This document shows, one piece after another, positions 1 to 7,616 of a stretch of DNA of 64,000 bases (position 1 is the stretch's first letter; each line of letters begins with the position of its first letter). This DNA comes from JAOAFX01 sp049700315 (GTDB lineage Bacteria > Hydrothermota > Tepidihabitantia > SM23-42 > JAOAFX01). Location: NCBI GenBank assembly GCA_049700315.1, contig JBNAVN010000004.1, positions 1 through 64,000 on the forward strand, read 5' to 3'. Below the pieces are notes generated by a model, which searched no databases, had not been told where the DNA came from, and worked only from the letters and a program-made list of their open reading frames with translations. Made by a program: the position numbers and the translations under genes.

Positions 1-184
1 GACTTCCATTTTTTTTATTACCTCCACATATACTCTCCCCGCCCTTGACGGGCGGGGATAAAGGGGAGGTAAATTAACATATAACCATTTTTGGTTGCCA
101 TTGTCTAAATTGTTGTCCAACACTCCCATAAAAATCTCCACGAAGAAGATAATCATAAAAATTACCTAATTTCCAAACACCCAC
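1..184. mobile_element. Partial copy of the DUF559-type inverted-repeat element, lacking the nuclease gene
   Basis: The segment is cut by the window edge. Positions 65-184 match 16672-16791 with one visible mismatch, and 2-60 match the other end of that element, so the nuclease gene between them is missing. The right end at 168-184 is the terminal repeat seen at 16775-16791 with one change. A hairpin with 8-bp GC stems lies at 37-57. It appears to be an internally deleted, MITE-like copy, probably formed at the short shared AAGGGG/GGAGG runs. Its left terminal repeat is outside the window. Confidence 0.75.
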
Positions 185-225
185 GTTGTTAATTATTACC
201 GTAATGGTTTAGCCTTCATATAATG

Positions 226-246
226 CCCGATAAATCGGGAAACTAC
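226..246 (+). repeat. Small variable-stem hairpin with CTAC tail
   Basis: Stem CCCGAT/ATCGGG closes an AA loop at 226-239, followed by AAACTAC. It is one of seven hairpins in the window that share loop and tail but not stem. Its tail overlaps the stop codon of the tyrosine kinase gene (243-245), so it may form in the 3' end of that transcript. Confidence 0.5.
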
Positions 247-2807
247 GGTTTGCTCTTGCTTACGCTTTTGTCGCCCTTATAATACTTTGTATAATATTTA
301 TAATAATAATGATAATAATAACTGCCTGACTTTAATGGCACGCCATTCATAACCACGCCAATGATGTCTGCCCGTGCTGATTCAAGTATATCTTTGCTAT
401 TTTCCAGCTCCTTGAAATCTGTTCTGCTATACATTGCGGTTAAGAGAACACCATCACAGAAACGAGCAAGATATGTAGCATCAGCAAACAGAAGAAGTGG
501 CAGACCATCAATAATCACATAGTCATAGTTTTTTTTCAATTGTTCAAGAACACTGTGCATTTTCTCTGATTCAAGAAAGATAAATGGGTTTGCTGGCACA
601 TTACCGATGGGCAGAAAGTAAAGGGGATGGTCTGTCTGGTTTTTCTGGTCTGTCTGGTCTTTCTCGTGTTTATCAGTGGGCGGTTGATAATGGATGATTG
701 CGGATTTCAGGTCAATTTCATCAGTCAGAAGATCAAATATTCCCCTGGTCTTTTTCATCTTTAAGACCTCAGTTAGGTGACCACGCTTTTTACGAAAGTC
801 GGTATCAACCAGTAAGACCTTTTTGCCTCCATTTGCCATTACATAACCAAGATTCAGTGCTACAAATGTTTTTCCCGCTTCAGGACCGGGTGAAGCAATA
901 TAGATTGTTCGGTATTGCTTTTCAGGATGGGCAAATTCAAGATGGACAGAAAGTTTCCGGAATGCCTCAAATTCAGCACTTGAACGATCCTGGATAAGTA
1001 TTGATTCTGAGCGGTGATAATGGGCGTTCTTAAATCCCAGAGTATTTAGTAGCACATATTTGATGTAATCAGCATTTAAACCGTGCTTCAGTTTTTTCTC
1101 TGCTTCATTTAACAAGGCCGGGATTGTTCCATAAATGGAAAGGTTGAGTTTTTCCTTGATTGTTTCCGGATCTTTTATCGTATTGTCAAAATATTCAGCA
1201 ATAAATACCACAGCAATTCCCACCAGCACTGCAAAAAATACTGACAGAAATAAAGTGAGCAGGGTCTTGCGCGGATTTACCGGACTGTTTGAAACAAAAG
1301 GTGGATTTATCAGTTTTATATCTGATGTCACACCCGCCTCCTGAACCCGAGTCTCTTCAAGTTTTTCTGAAAAAAATGTATATAATTTCTCCGCAGTTTC
1401 TTTGTCTCTTTCAAGTCGGGCAAGGCTTACCTCATCTGCAGGAATGTTTTCAAGTTTCAACTGAAGGCTCCTGATCTGATTTGAAACTCCCAGGATATCA
1501 GTGCGGATAGTGCTCACACGTTTTGAAATCTCATCTTTAAGTTGTTCCTTAAGTCCATCATATTTCGCCTTGATTTCAGAATATTTCGGGTGTTTTGTTG
1601 AATATTCCTTTAATACACCCTTGAGTTCAGCATCTGCCTGAACAAGCTGGGCATATAACTGCTGTATTCCCTGGTCTGAAATCATTGTGGTAGCAATATT
1701 CAATGACACTTCTTTGCCAAGGGTATCAAGCAGAAGATAGTTATTTATGTCGGTTAATATTTTCTGTTCTATTTCTAACTGGTTTTTTCTTGACTCAAGG
1801 GTTGACACCTGGTTTATCAATGCCTGGGTTGATGCCTTAAGATCTGCAATCTTCTTTACCTCTTTGAATGATTTAATTCGCTCTTCCAGTTCGTTAAGAC
1901 GGTCCTGATAAAGGGCTAACTGGGATTCAATAAATCTTCTTGATTGTATAAATTGAAGACTCTTTTCTTCTATATTTTCCTTGACAAGCAGATCAGAAAA
2001 CGCCCGGGCAATACGCAGAGCCTGTGCCCTATCTCCCCAATAGAGTTCAATGCGTAAAATTCCTATTAGATTCATACCCGGGAATATAGATTTTGCAGAA
2101 ACCATCTTCTTTGCAGCACCTTCACCAGATACAGGCACACCTGAATTATCTCCTGCCCTTTCCACTTTGTCTGCCTCAAGAACTTTTACTGATATTGAAT
2201 TACGCAAGGCAAGTGCCATTCTGCTTCTTGGATAGAATGTCAGTGAAAAAGTTTTGCCAAATCCCGGATTTTGTTCTGCAGGAATGGTAAATTCCAGAGG
2301 ACCAAGATTTACATAATCGCCAAAGTTTTTCTGGATAACATCACCATCAAATTTCACCGCAAATCCATTTTCAAGAATTCTCAATGCGTATGGACCAAGG
2401 ACCTGGGAAAAATCTGATTTCAAACGGGTTTCTATTAGAATACCTGATTTGCCATTCTTCACAAATGCATATAGACCAAGTGTATCAACGACTTTTTCTG
2501 CAACCTTCACACTCAGTAGATTGGCAATCAGCCGCTGGGTCACAGTGCCAATCTGCATAGTGGGCGCCTCAGACATACCTGTAAAAAATCCTTCAACTGG
2601 ACGGCTCTCAGCAACTCCTAAATCAAAACTTGATAGATATATTGGCGTGTAGGGTTTTGATAACCTGAAAATCAAAATCCCAAAAAATACCGGAATGGCG
2701 AAGATGAAAAAAAGTCGTCGCCGACGCAAAAACTTGACCCATAAATCCTGCAGATTCAGGGGTTTTTCCTGTTCATATATATATTCAGGCAATTCCTGAT
2801 TATTCAT
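243..2807 (-). CDS. Wzc-like polysaccharide co-polymerase / BY-type tyrosine autokinase
   Basis: This inner-membrane protein would control chain length and export of an exopolysaccharide together with the outer-membrane export protein encoded upstream. It has a Wzz-type N-terminal domain with a first membrane segment near residues 31-48, a long coiled-coil periplasmic part, a second membrane segment near 512-537, and a cytoplasmic BY-kinase domain. In the kinase I see Walker A GPEAGKT (about 638), Walker A' VLLVDTDF (about 664) and Walker B VIIDGLP (about 763). The tail holds the Tyr cluster expected for autophosphorylation. The ATG at 2807 is chosen over a TTG at 2831 because it overlaps the stop of the tiny ORF before it (ATGA). 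A low-complexity Gln/Thr/Asp stretch interrupts the kinase domain. Confidence 0.88.
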   Translation of the reverse strand: MNNQELPEYIYEQEKPLNLQDLWVKFLRRRRLFFIFAIPVFFGILIFRLSKPYTPIYLSSFDLGVAESRPVEGFFTGMSEAPTMQIGTVTQRLIANLLSVKVAEKVVDTLGLYAFVKNGKSGILIETRLKSDFSQVLGPYALRILENGFAVKFDGDVIQKNFGDYVNLGPLEFTIPAEQNPGFGKTFSLTFYPRSRMALALRNSISVKVLEADKVERAGDNSGVPVSGEGAAKKMVSAKSIFPGMNLIGILRIELYWGDRAQALRIARAFSDLLVKENIEEKSLQFIQSRRFIESQLALYQDRLNELEERIKSFKEVKKIADLKASTQALINQVSTLESRKNQLEIEQKILTDINNYLLLDTLGKEVSLNIATTMISDQGIQQLYAQLVQADAELKGVLKEYSTKHPKYSEIKAKYDGLKEQLKDEISKRVSTIRTDILGVSNQIRSLQLKLENIPADEVSLARLERDKETAEKLYTFFSEKLEETRVQEAGVTSDIKLINPPFVSNSPVNPRKTLLTLFLSVFFAVLVGIAVVFIAEYFDNTIKDPETIKEKLNLSIYGTIPALLNEAEKKLKHGLNADYIKYVLLNTLGFKNAHYHRSESILIQDRSSAEFEAFRKLSVHLEFAHPEKQYRTIYIASPGPEAGKTFVALNLGYVMANGGKKVLLVDTDFRKKRGHLTEVLKMKKTRGIFDLLTDEIDLKSAIIHYQPPTDKHEKDQTDQKNQTDHPLYFLPIGNVPANPFIFLESEKMHSVLEQLKKNYDYVIIDGLPLLLFADATYLARFCDGVLLTAMYSRTDFKELENSKDILESARADIIGVVMNGVPLKSGSYYYHYYYKYYTKYYKGDKSVSKSKP

Positions 2808-2905
2808 AGGTTCTCTGTGTATGGTCCCCAAAATGCAAAATTTCGGTTATACAAATCTTCACACTGGTTGATGAATGCTTTTACACGGTCGTATTGCTCA
2901 GTCAT
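2804..2905 (-). CDS. Putative 33-residue ORF coupled between export protein and kinase
   Basis: An ATG lies three bases after the stop of the polysaccharide export gene. The frame runs 33 codons and its TGA overlaps the kinase start codon as ATGA. The predicted peptide begins MTEQYDRVKAF, is soluble and aromatic-rich, and has no signal peptide. The kinase gene has no convincing Shine-Dalgarno sequence, so this frame would supply translational coupling. It could also be chance; I recognise no family. Confidence 0.4.
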   Translation of the reverse strand: MTEQYDRVKAFINQCEDLYNRNFAFWGPYTENL

Positions 2906-2908
2906 AGA

Positions 2909-3526
2909 CTATTTATTCACCCTTTCAATCGTAATATACAAGTTGACTGCAGTGAGCGTGAGTGTGGCGAATTGAAGGACTGTGCCCCAGTTGATTGCAA
3001 ATTTTCTGCCAATATATATCCAGTCTCCTGCCTTTAATTCAAAATTCTCCTTTTCTATGCCTTTTTTCAGGATTGCACCAAGATTCACTGTGAAGACCTT
3101 TACACCAGATTCAGTATTGCGTACAACCTTGACTTTGTTTAGATTTGCACGGTCAGTTGGTCCTCCTGCAAGGGCAACATAATCACTGACCCGTAGACCA
3201 CGCTGATAATCAACAGTCCCTGGTCTGACGACCTCACCATAGACTGCAACTGTTGAAATTGTAGGACCCTTGAGAATTACCGAAACAAGGGGCTGAACAA
3301 AATATCTTTTTAAAAGACCGGCGATTGTATCAGCAACTTCGGTCGTGGTAAGCCCGGCAACTTTTATGTCCCCGACCAGAGGAAATGTAATATTTCCATT
3401 GTGCATCACAAGCAGGTCCCGGGACAATTCTTCTTCACCCAGAATCACAACCTCAAGCACATCACCTGGTTCAATACGATAATCGCTGACATTAGAAAGC
3501 AAAAACAATATTACAATTGATAACAT
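2909..3526 (-). CDS. Polysaccharide export protein (Wza-like, Poly_export/SLBB)
   Basis: Predicted periplasmic/outer-membrane component of exopolysaccharide export. After a short signal-like segment it reads YRIEPGDVLEV, the typical opening of the polysaccharide export domain, then an SLBB-like region (VAVYGEVVRPGTVDYQRG). At about 205 residues it is a short family member. It ends with a hydrophobic helix (WGTVLQFATLTLTAVNLYI), unlike many Wza proteins, which may be a membrane anchor. Two ATGs are adjacent; the second, at 3526, lies seven bases past the -10, so I prefer it over 3529. It is the first gene of the operon leading into the tyrosine kinase. Confidence 0.85.
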   Translation of the reverse strand: MLSIVILFLLSNVSDYRIEPGDVLEVVILGEEELSRDLLVMHNGNITFPLVGDIKVAGLTTTEVADTIAGLLKRYFVQPLVSVILKGPTISTVAVYGEVVRPGTVDYQRGLRVSDYVALAGGPTDRANLNKVKVVRNTESGVKVFTVNLGAILKKGIEKENFELKAGDWIYIGRKFAINWGTVLQFATLTLTAVNLYITIERVNK

Positions 3527-3532
3527 CATGAT

Positions 3533-3560
3533 ATTATACTCAATAATTTTAAGATGTCAA
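3533..3560 (-). promoter_or_regulatory. Promoter of the polysaccharide export operon
   Basis: On the minus strand: TTGACA, 16 bp, TATAAT. The start codon at 3526 is the seventh base after the -10, so the mRNA should begin at or next to the ATG. Confidence 0.8.
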
Positions 3561-3576
3561 GCAGATAGGAAAGGAT

Positions 3577-4722
3577 TTAAAATCTAATCATCAACTGCAC
3601 ATAGGTGTGGTTGTGCATATATTTGGGTGTCGGGAAATCTCCTTCCATTGCCTCAACCAGATAAAACCATAATTTCTTATAACGATATTCCATCCCTACA
3701 TTTATCCGACGTTCTTTGAAATTGTTGCTTTGATTATTGTAGTAAAACTCACGCTGGGTCCCAAAATGCCAGACAAAATTTCCACCCGGATAAAATTCTA
3801 AATCAACCAGATAGGCATAAACATTCCGTTCATAGAAAAGTGTATCATCTTCGCTTTTGTAATTATAGGTCAGATAAAGGTTTGGTATCCATTTTTCATT
3901 TATCCGGTAGGTGAATTGCAATTCTGGTATCTCCTCAAGAATTGTCTCTTTCATATTGATTGTTGAATCGGTAACTGATTTTGTGGAATATCTTAGATTA
4001 TTGAGCAATCCAATACGAAGATTCTTTATGTCCTGCCAAAACCGAAAATACCAGGAATGTGCATATCCTTTTTCTCTATAGGTTGCAGGTTCATCTGTGG
4101 ATTCAAGAAGGTATGCCTTACCCAGGACCAATTCAGTCCTGAACCTGCCAGTTGCCCAGTTCTTGTTGAATGTAATTGTGATCTTGACTGGATATTGCAG
4201 TCCTTTGTAGACCACCTTTGCGCGTCCTTTTTCCATATTTTGCAGGGAAAAATTTCGGTCAAAATTTTCAACGGTCAAAAATGTCTCAATATAGTTTAAA
4301 TAATTTTTGCCATAAAAATAGCCGATACCAATTTCATCTTCACCCTTATAATAGTGTGTAGTAATGGATAGAAAAAGTCTTTCATTTTCTCTTATCTGAA
4401 AAAAAGGCTGAAAATAATGATTTGAAATATGTTCGCCATAATCACCAAGATAATGATTTTTATAACGAATACCCAGGGTTTTTGACAGATATGCCTCATA
4501 CCTGAGTTCCAGATCAATATACCAGTTAAGCAAATCAAGACAACCCTGACTTGTGCGCATACCATTGGTTGTGGAATCAAAGGTAGTTTCCCAGGACTGG
4601 AAATAATGAGCAAGTTGCTTGTCCAGAAGATTCTGACAGTTAGAATCCTCGGGTGCATAAGCAAAAGCAAATTTCCAAATTCCGAGAAAAATAATGCAGT
4701 ATCGTTTCACTCGCAGTATCAT
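3577..4722 (-). CDS. Predicted outer-membrane beta-barrel protein, unknown function
   Basis: I do not recognise a family. From the ATG at 4722 the protein has a signal-like N-terminus (IIFLGIWKFAFAYA). About 360 residues of alternating, aromatic-rich strands follow, ending in VQLMIRF with a terminal Phe, which is typical of outer-membrane barrels. It lies between scpA and the polysaccharide export genes, so a part in polysaccharide export is possible but unproven. The frame is open up to 4809, but those 29 residues do not look like a signal peptide, and the DNA there (about 4716-4775) resembles dispersed intergenic repeat sequence. A GTG at 4710 is another possible start. Confidence 0.6.
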   Translation of the reverse strand: MILRVKRYCIIFLGIWKFAFAYAPEDSNCQNLLDKQLAHYFQSWETTFDSTTNGMRTSQGCLDLLNWYIDLELRYEAYLSKTLGIRYKNHYLGDYGEHISNHYFQPFFQIRENERLFLSITTHYYKGEDEIGIGYFYGKNYLNYIETFLTVENFDRNFSLQNMEKGRAKVVYKGLQYPVKITITFNKNWATGRFRTELVLGKAYLLESTDEPATYREKGYAHSWYFRFWQDIKNLRIGLLNNLRYSTKSVTDSTINMKETILEEIPELQFTYRINEKWIPNLYLTYNYKSEDDTLFYERNVYAYLVDLEFYPGGNFVWHFGTQREFYYNNQSNNFKERRINVGMEYRYKKLWFYLVEAMEGDFPTPKYMHNHTYVQLMIRF

Positions 4723-4834
4723 CCCGATACAAACCGGATTCGCAGGATCACTTCGTTTGCAAACGACACTCAATTTTCCCTGGTCAAAAGTGAATTTTAT
4801 TGCCTTCATTGTCTTTAGCCACTACCCTTCTTCA

Positions 4835-5515
4835 CTATTCTTTAGCCTTTTTATATAGATATATGTCCCCAAATGTCTCTTGCTGTTCCACACCTGCTAA
4901 ACCTTCTTTGACAATCTGTAGCATTCCAAAAAAATAGGAAACCGCAATAGATGTATTTTTCTTCTCCTGCAAATACTTCAAAAAATCTATTCTTTCGCTC
5001 TTATCAAGTTCCTGGCTCAAATCTTCAATCACCTTTTCAATTGGTATCAATTGTCTTTTTATTAATACGGCTTCTTTTTCAGATGGTTTGAAACTGCGAA
5101 ATGCAAGGATCAGACTTGTCAGTTCTCCTTCTTCAAGAACCACTGATGGTTCAACCTTTGAGAACCGGGGAAATTGCTTGTGGGTCTCTTCTTCCATTAT
5201 GCCAAATGTGCGGGCGATTTCTTTGTATTTTTTGAATTCTTCAATTATCTGCATTAAGGTTATGGGCTTTGCTTCTTCTTCATCTTCGGGTGTGCGCGGC
5301 AGAAGTGAACGAATTTTTAACCTTATCAAGATTGCTGCCATTAAAAGAAAATCTGCTGCATCCTCAAGGTCTTTACGTTCAATTTTCTGTATGTAATCAA
5401 GATATTCTTCTGCAACCTGGGCAATGGGGATGTCAAATATATCAACTTCTTTTTTCCGAACAAGATAGACAAGTAAATCAATGGGTCCGTAATAGATACC
5501 AATATCAATTTTCAC
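4835..5515 (-). CDS. scpA: Segregation and condensation protein A
   Basis: Kleisin subunit of the SMC-ScpA-ScpB condensin, which organises and separates chromosomes. The N-terminus (GPIDLLVYLVRKKEVDIFDIPI) and the following EEYLDYIQ and DAADFLLMAAILIRLKIRSLLP segments are diagnostic of ScpA. At 226 residues it is slightly short for the family. The start is GTG at 5515, seven bases after the -10, so the message is probably leaderless. No scpB is next to it; the gene after it encodes the predicted outer-membrane protein. Confidence 0.93.
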   Translation of the reverse strand: MKIDIGIYYGPIDLLVYLVRKKEVDIFDIPIAQVAEEYLDYIQKIERKDLEDAADFLLMAAILIRLKIRSLLPRTPEDEEEAKPITLMQIIEEFKKYKEIARTFGIMEEETHKQFPRFSKVEPSVVLEEGELTSLILAFRSFKPSEKEAVLIKRQLIPIEKVIEDLSQELDKSERIDFLKYLQEKKNTSIAVSYFFGMLQIVKEGLAGVEQQETFGDIYLYKKAKE

Positions 5516-5521
5516 GGTCTT

Positions 5522-5549
5522 ATTTTAGTCAATATATCACAAATGTCAA
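5522..5549 (-). promoter_or_regulatory. Promoter of scpA
   Basis: TTGACA, 16 bp, TAAAAT on the minus strand; the GTG start is the seventh base after the -10. Confidence 0.75.
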
Positions 5550-5619
5550 TGGACTGCAGAACTTAATAATTTAACAAGTGGAAATAAGGAAACGGGTAGG
5601 GGGAAAAGATGGTGGAGAC

Positions 5620-5648
5620 TTGACAGAGAATGGTTTTTGCATTATCAT
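5620..5648 (+). promoter_or_regulatory. Promoter upstream of short ORF and TPR gene
   Basis: TTGACA with TATCAT at 17 bp, or TTATCA at 16 bp. It is the only promoter here where the usual 16-bp spacing does not give the better -10. An ATG follows eight bases later and opens a 21-codon frame. Confidence 0.55.
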
Positions 5649-5656
5649 ATCGCGCT

Positions 5657-5722
5657 ATGAAAGATTTTTACTGCAAATATGTTGAAATAAAGTTTGATAA
5701 AGAGAGTAAAATCAATCATTAA
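5657..5722 (+). CDS. Putative leaderless 21-codon ORF overlapping the TPR gene start
   Basis: It starts nine bases after the -10 and ends in TAA, whose last A is the first base of the TPR gene's ATG (TAATG). The peptide is lysine-rich (begins MKDFYCKYVEIKF). The TPR gene has no Shine-Dalgarno sequence, so ribosomes finishing this frame could restart on it. This looks like a leader peptide or coupling device; no homology is recognised. Confidence 0.45.
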   Translation: MKDFYCKYVEIKFDKESKINH

Positions 5723-7152
5723 TGGCTACCTTAATTACAGAAAAGAATAAATCCCAGCATCGTAGGCTTCGTGATCTGTATCTGAAGGCATTAATGGAAA
5801 GGGCACGGATTTTTCAATTTACTGGTAATTATACTCTTTCTTACAGAGACTGGAAGACTTTGCGGTGCGCCACAAAGGAGCCCAAATATCGGTATGAATA
5901 TTATAGAGGACTCAGCGTTCTCCACGAACATGTCGGACGATTCCATTCTTCTGCTGTTTCCCTGGAAAAAGCACTCGTCTTGTGCAAACGTCACCCTGAA
6001 TTAGTCAACAAAGCAATGATAAAGAGTATGCAAATCCGTTTAATGCTTGAAAAAGGCGATCATCTCCGTGTCATAAGTTCAGGATGTAAATTGCTCAATA
6101 AAAAAGATGTTAAATCGCTGGCTGTGACTGACCTTAGTCGTCTATTGACAAACATTGGCAATGCATACCTCTCTATTGGGAACTATGACCAGGCATGCCT
6201 TTACTTCTTACGCGCACGCAATCACTACAAACGCATCAATAATCTTGAAGGCTTGAGCACTACTGAAAACAATCTTGCCCTTGTTTACTGGAAAAAAGGA
6301 GATTATCGCAAAGCACTTGGATATAGTCGTTCCGCACTTGCTATCCGAACTCGTATTGGCCATCGTTATGGTATATCTGCGACGCTCAATAATCTTGGTC
6401 TTATCAATGATGAAATGGGTAGATACGAGGAAGCATTGTCATATTATGAAAAGGCATTGGGAATATTCAAAGAACTGAATGATACTTATGGCATGACCAT
6501 TGCCCTATCCAACATTGGTAGTATATATGGCGAAGTGAATGGTGATTTGAACAAAGCAATTGGATACTACAAACGCAGTTTAGAACTCTCCCGATTAACC
6601 GGCGATACCTATTGCCTGGTTGAAGCAATGTTTGATCTGGCTGAAATGCACTGGTGTAATAAAGACTATATGGTCTATGAACAAATCGTCAGGAGTGTTG
6701 GCAGGTTAATAAAATCTATCCATTCTGAAGAACTTAATATCGTTTACACCTTGATGGTGATAAAAATGTATGTAAGAAAGAAACTTCGCTCAAAAGTGGC
6801 AAGCCTGGTACGAAGGCTGATAAGGCAAGCCTCATTTTCAAAAAACTATTTGCTCCACTCTGAAGCCATTGCCTCAATAGTCAATCTGATGTATGACCAG
6901 CAGATGTTTTTCTCATTACCTGAGATTGACCATTGTGTGAAAGAGATAGAGAAAAGACTGGGTACTGTGGAGAGTCCTTTGAGGCGGTCAAAGATTCTGC
7001 GTGGTCTGGTAAAATATTATTTGCTCACAGGTAATAGAAGCAACGCAGTCAGATATTATCGTTTATGGAAAAATACTGCCCACAAATTCAAAATTAAGGC
7101 CCAGAATTTAGAAATTGATAAGATAGGTGCGGAGCAAAGAATAATTGGTTGA
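5722..7152 (+). CDS. Tetratricopeptide repeat protein
   Basis: A 476-residue all-helical protein with several TPRs. The clearest are GNAYLSIGNYDQACLYFLRA, NNLALVYWKKGDYRKALGY, LNNLGLINDEMGRYEEALSY and SNIGSIYGEVNGDLNKAIGY. No signal peptide or membrane segment is visible, so it should be cytoplasmic and act by binding other proteins, as in Rap- or regulator-type TPR proteins. No effector domain is present. The C-terminal third is less regular. It stands alone, divergent from scpA, with its 3' end facing the heptamer repeat array. The start overlaps the stop of the 21-codon ORF. Confidence 0.75.
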   Translation: MATLITEKNKSQHRRLRDLYLKALMERARIFQFTGNYTLSYRDWKTLRCATKEPKYRYEYYRGLSVLHEHVGRFHSSAVSLEKALVLCKRHPELVNKAMIKSMQIRLMLEKGDHLRVISSGCKLLNKKDVKSLAVTDLSRLLTNIGNAYLSIGNYDQACLYFLRARNHYKRINNLEGLSTTENNLALVYWKKGDYRKALGYSRSALAIRTRIGHRYGISATLNNLGLINDEMGRYEEALSYYEKALGIFKELNDTYGMTIALSNIGSIYGEVNGDLNKAIGYYKRSLELSRLTGDTYCLVEAMFDLAEMHWCNKDYMVYEQIVRSVGRLIKSIHSEELNIVYTLMVIKMYVRKKLRSKVASLVRRLIRQASFSKNYLLHSEAIASIVNLMYDQQMFFSLPEIDHCVKEIEKRLGTVESPLRRSKILRGLVKYYLLTGNRSNAVRYYRLWKNTAHKFKIKAQNLEIDKIGAEQRIIG

Positions 7153-7170
7153 ATGGCTGGACAGTTAGAG

Positions 7171-7482
7171 TAACCCAGTAGTCAGTAGTCAGTAACCCAG
7201 TAGCCAGTAACCAGTAGGCAGTAACCCAGTAGTCAGTAACCCAGTAGGCAGTAACCAGTAGGCAGTAACCCAGTAGTCAGTAACCCAGTAGCCAGTAACC
7301 AGTNNNNNNNNNNNNNNNNNNNNNNNNNNNNNNNNNNNNNNNNNNNNNNNNNNNNNNNNNNNNNNNNNNNNNNNNNNNNNNNNNNNNNNNNNNNNNNNNN
7401 NNNCAGTAACCAGTAGGCAGTAACCCAGTAGTCAGTAACCCAGTAGCCAGTAACCAGTAGTCAGTAACCCAGTAGTCAGTAA
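7171..7482. repeat. Heptamer-type tandem repeat array interrupted by an assembly gap
   Basis: The array is built from 7-8 bp variants of CAGTAAC / CCAGTAG / TCAGTAA / GCAGTAAC, combined into higher-order blocks such as CAGTAACCCAGTAG. It lies between the converging 3' ends of the TPR gene and the MFS gene. A 100-N gap at 7304-7403 sits inside, so the true length is unknown. Frames that cross it are not genes. Confidence 0.9.
7304..7403. other. Assembly gap (100 N)
   Basis: Exactly 100 N, the usual placeholder for a gap of unknown size. The same repeat lies on both sides, so the assembly most likely broke on the array. Confidence 0.95.
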
Positions 7483-7585
7483 AATTGTCTTTGCTGTTAG
7501 TTGTTATACGGTTTTGATGCCCGCTTGTCATTAGAGGAAGGGAGCCACGGTGCCTCGGAGTATCGGCGACGATTATTTTTCTTCT

Positions 7586-7610
7586 GTCCGGTTGAAACTG
7601 GACCCTACAT
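7586..7610 (+). repeat. Small variable-stem hairpin with CCTACA tail
   Basis: GTCCGGTT-GA-AACTGGAC forms an 8-bp stem with one G-T pair, followed by CCTACAT. It belongs to the seven-member hairpin family and lies just past the 3' end of the MFS gene. The remaining bases from 7483 hold nothing else I can name. Confidence 0.5.
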
Positions 7611-7616
7611 ACTGAT

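Noticed and set aside
37..57. GC hairpin of the element as a transcription terminator
   Set aside because: No T run follows on either strand, and it recurs as part of the element.
7277..7531. Open frames crossing the N runs at 7.3, 12.9 and 31.4 kb
   Set aside because: They translate tandem repeats and gap bases; no start signal, codon bias or family match.
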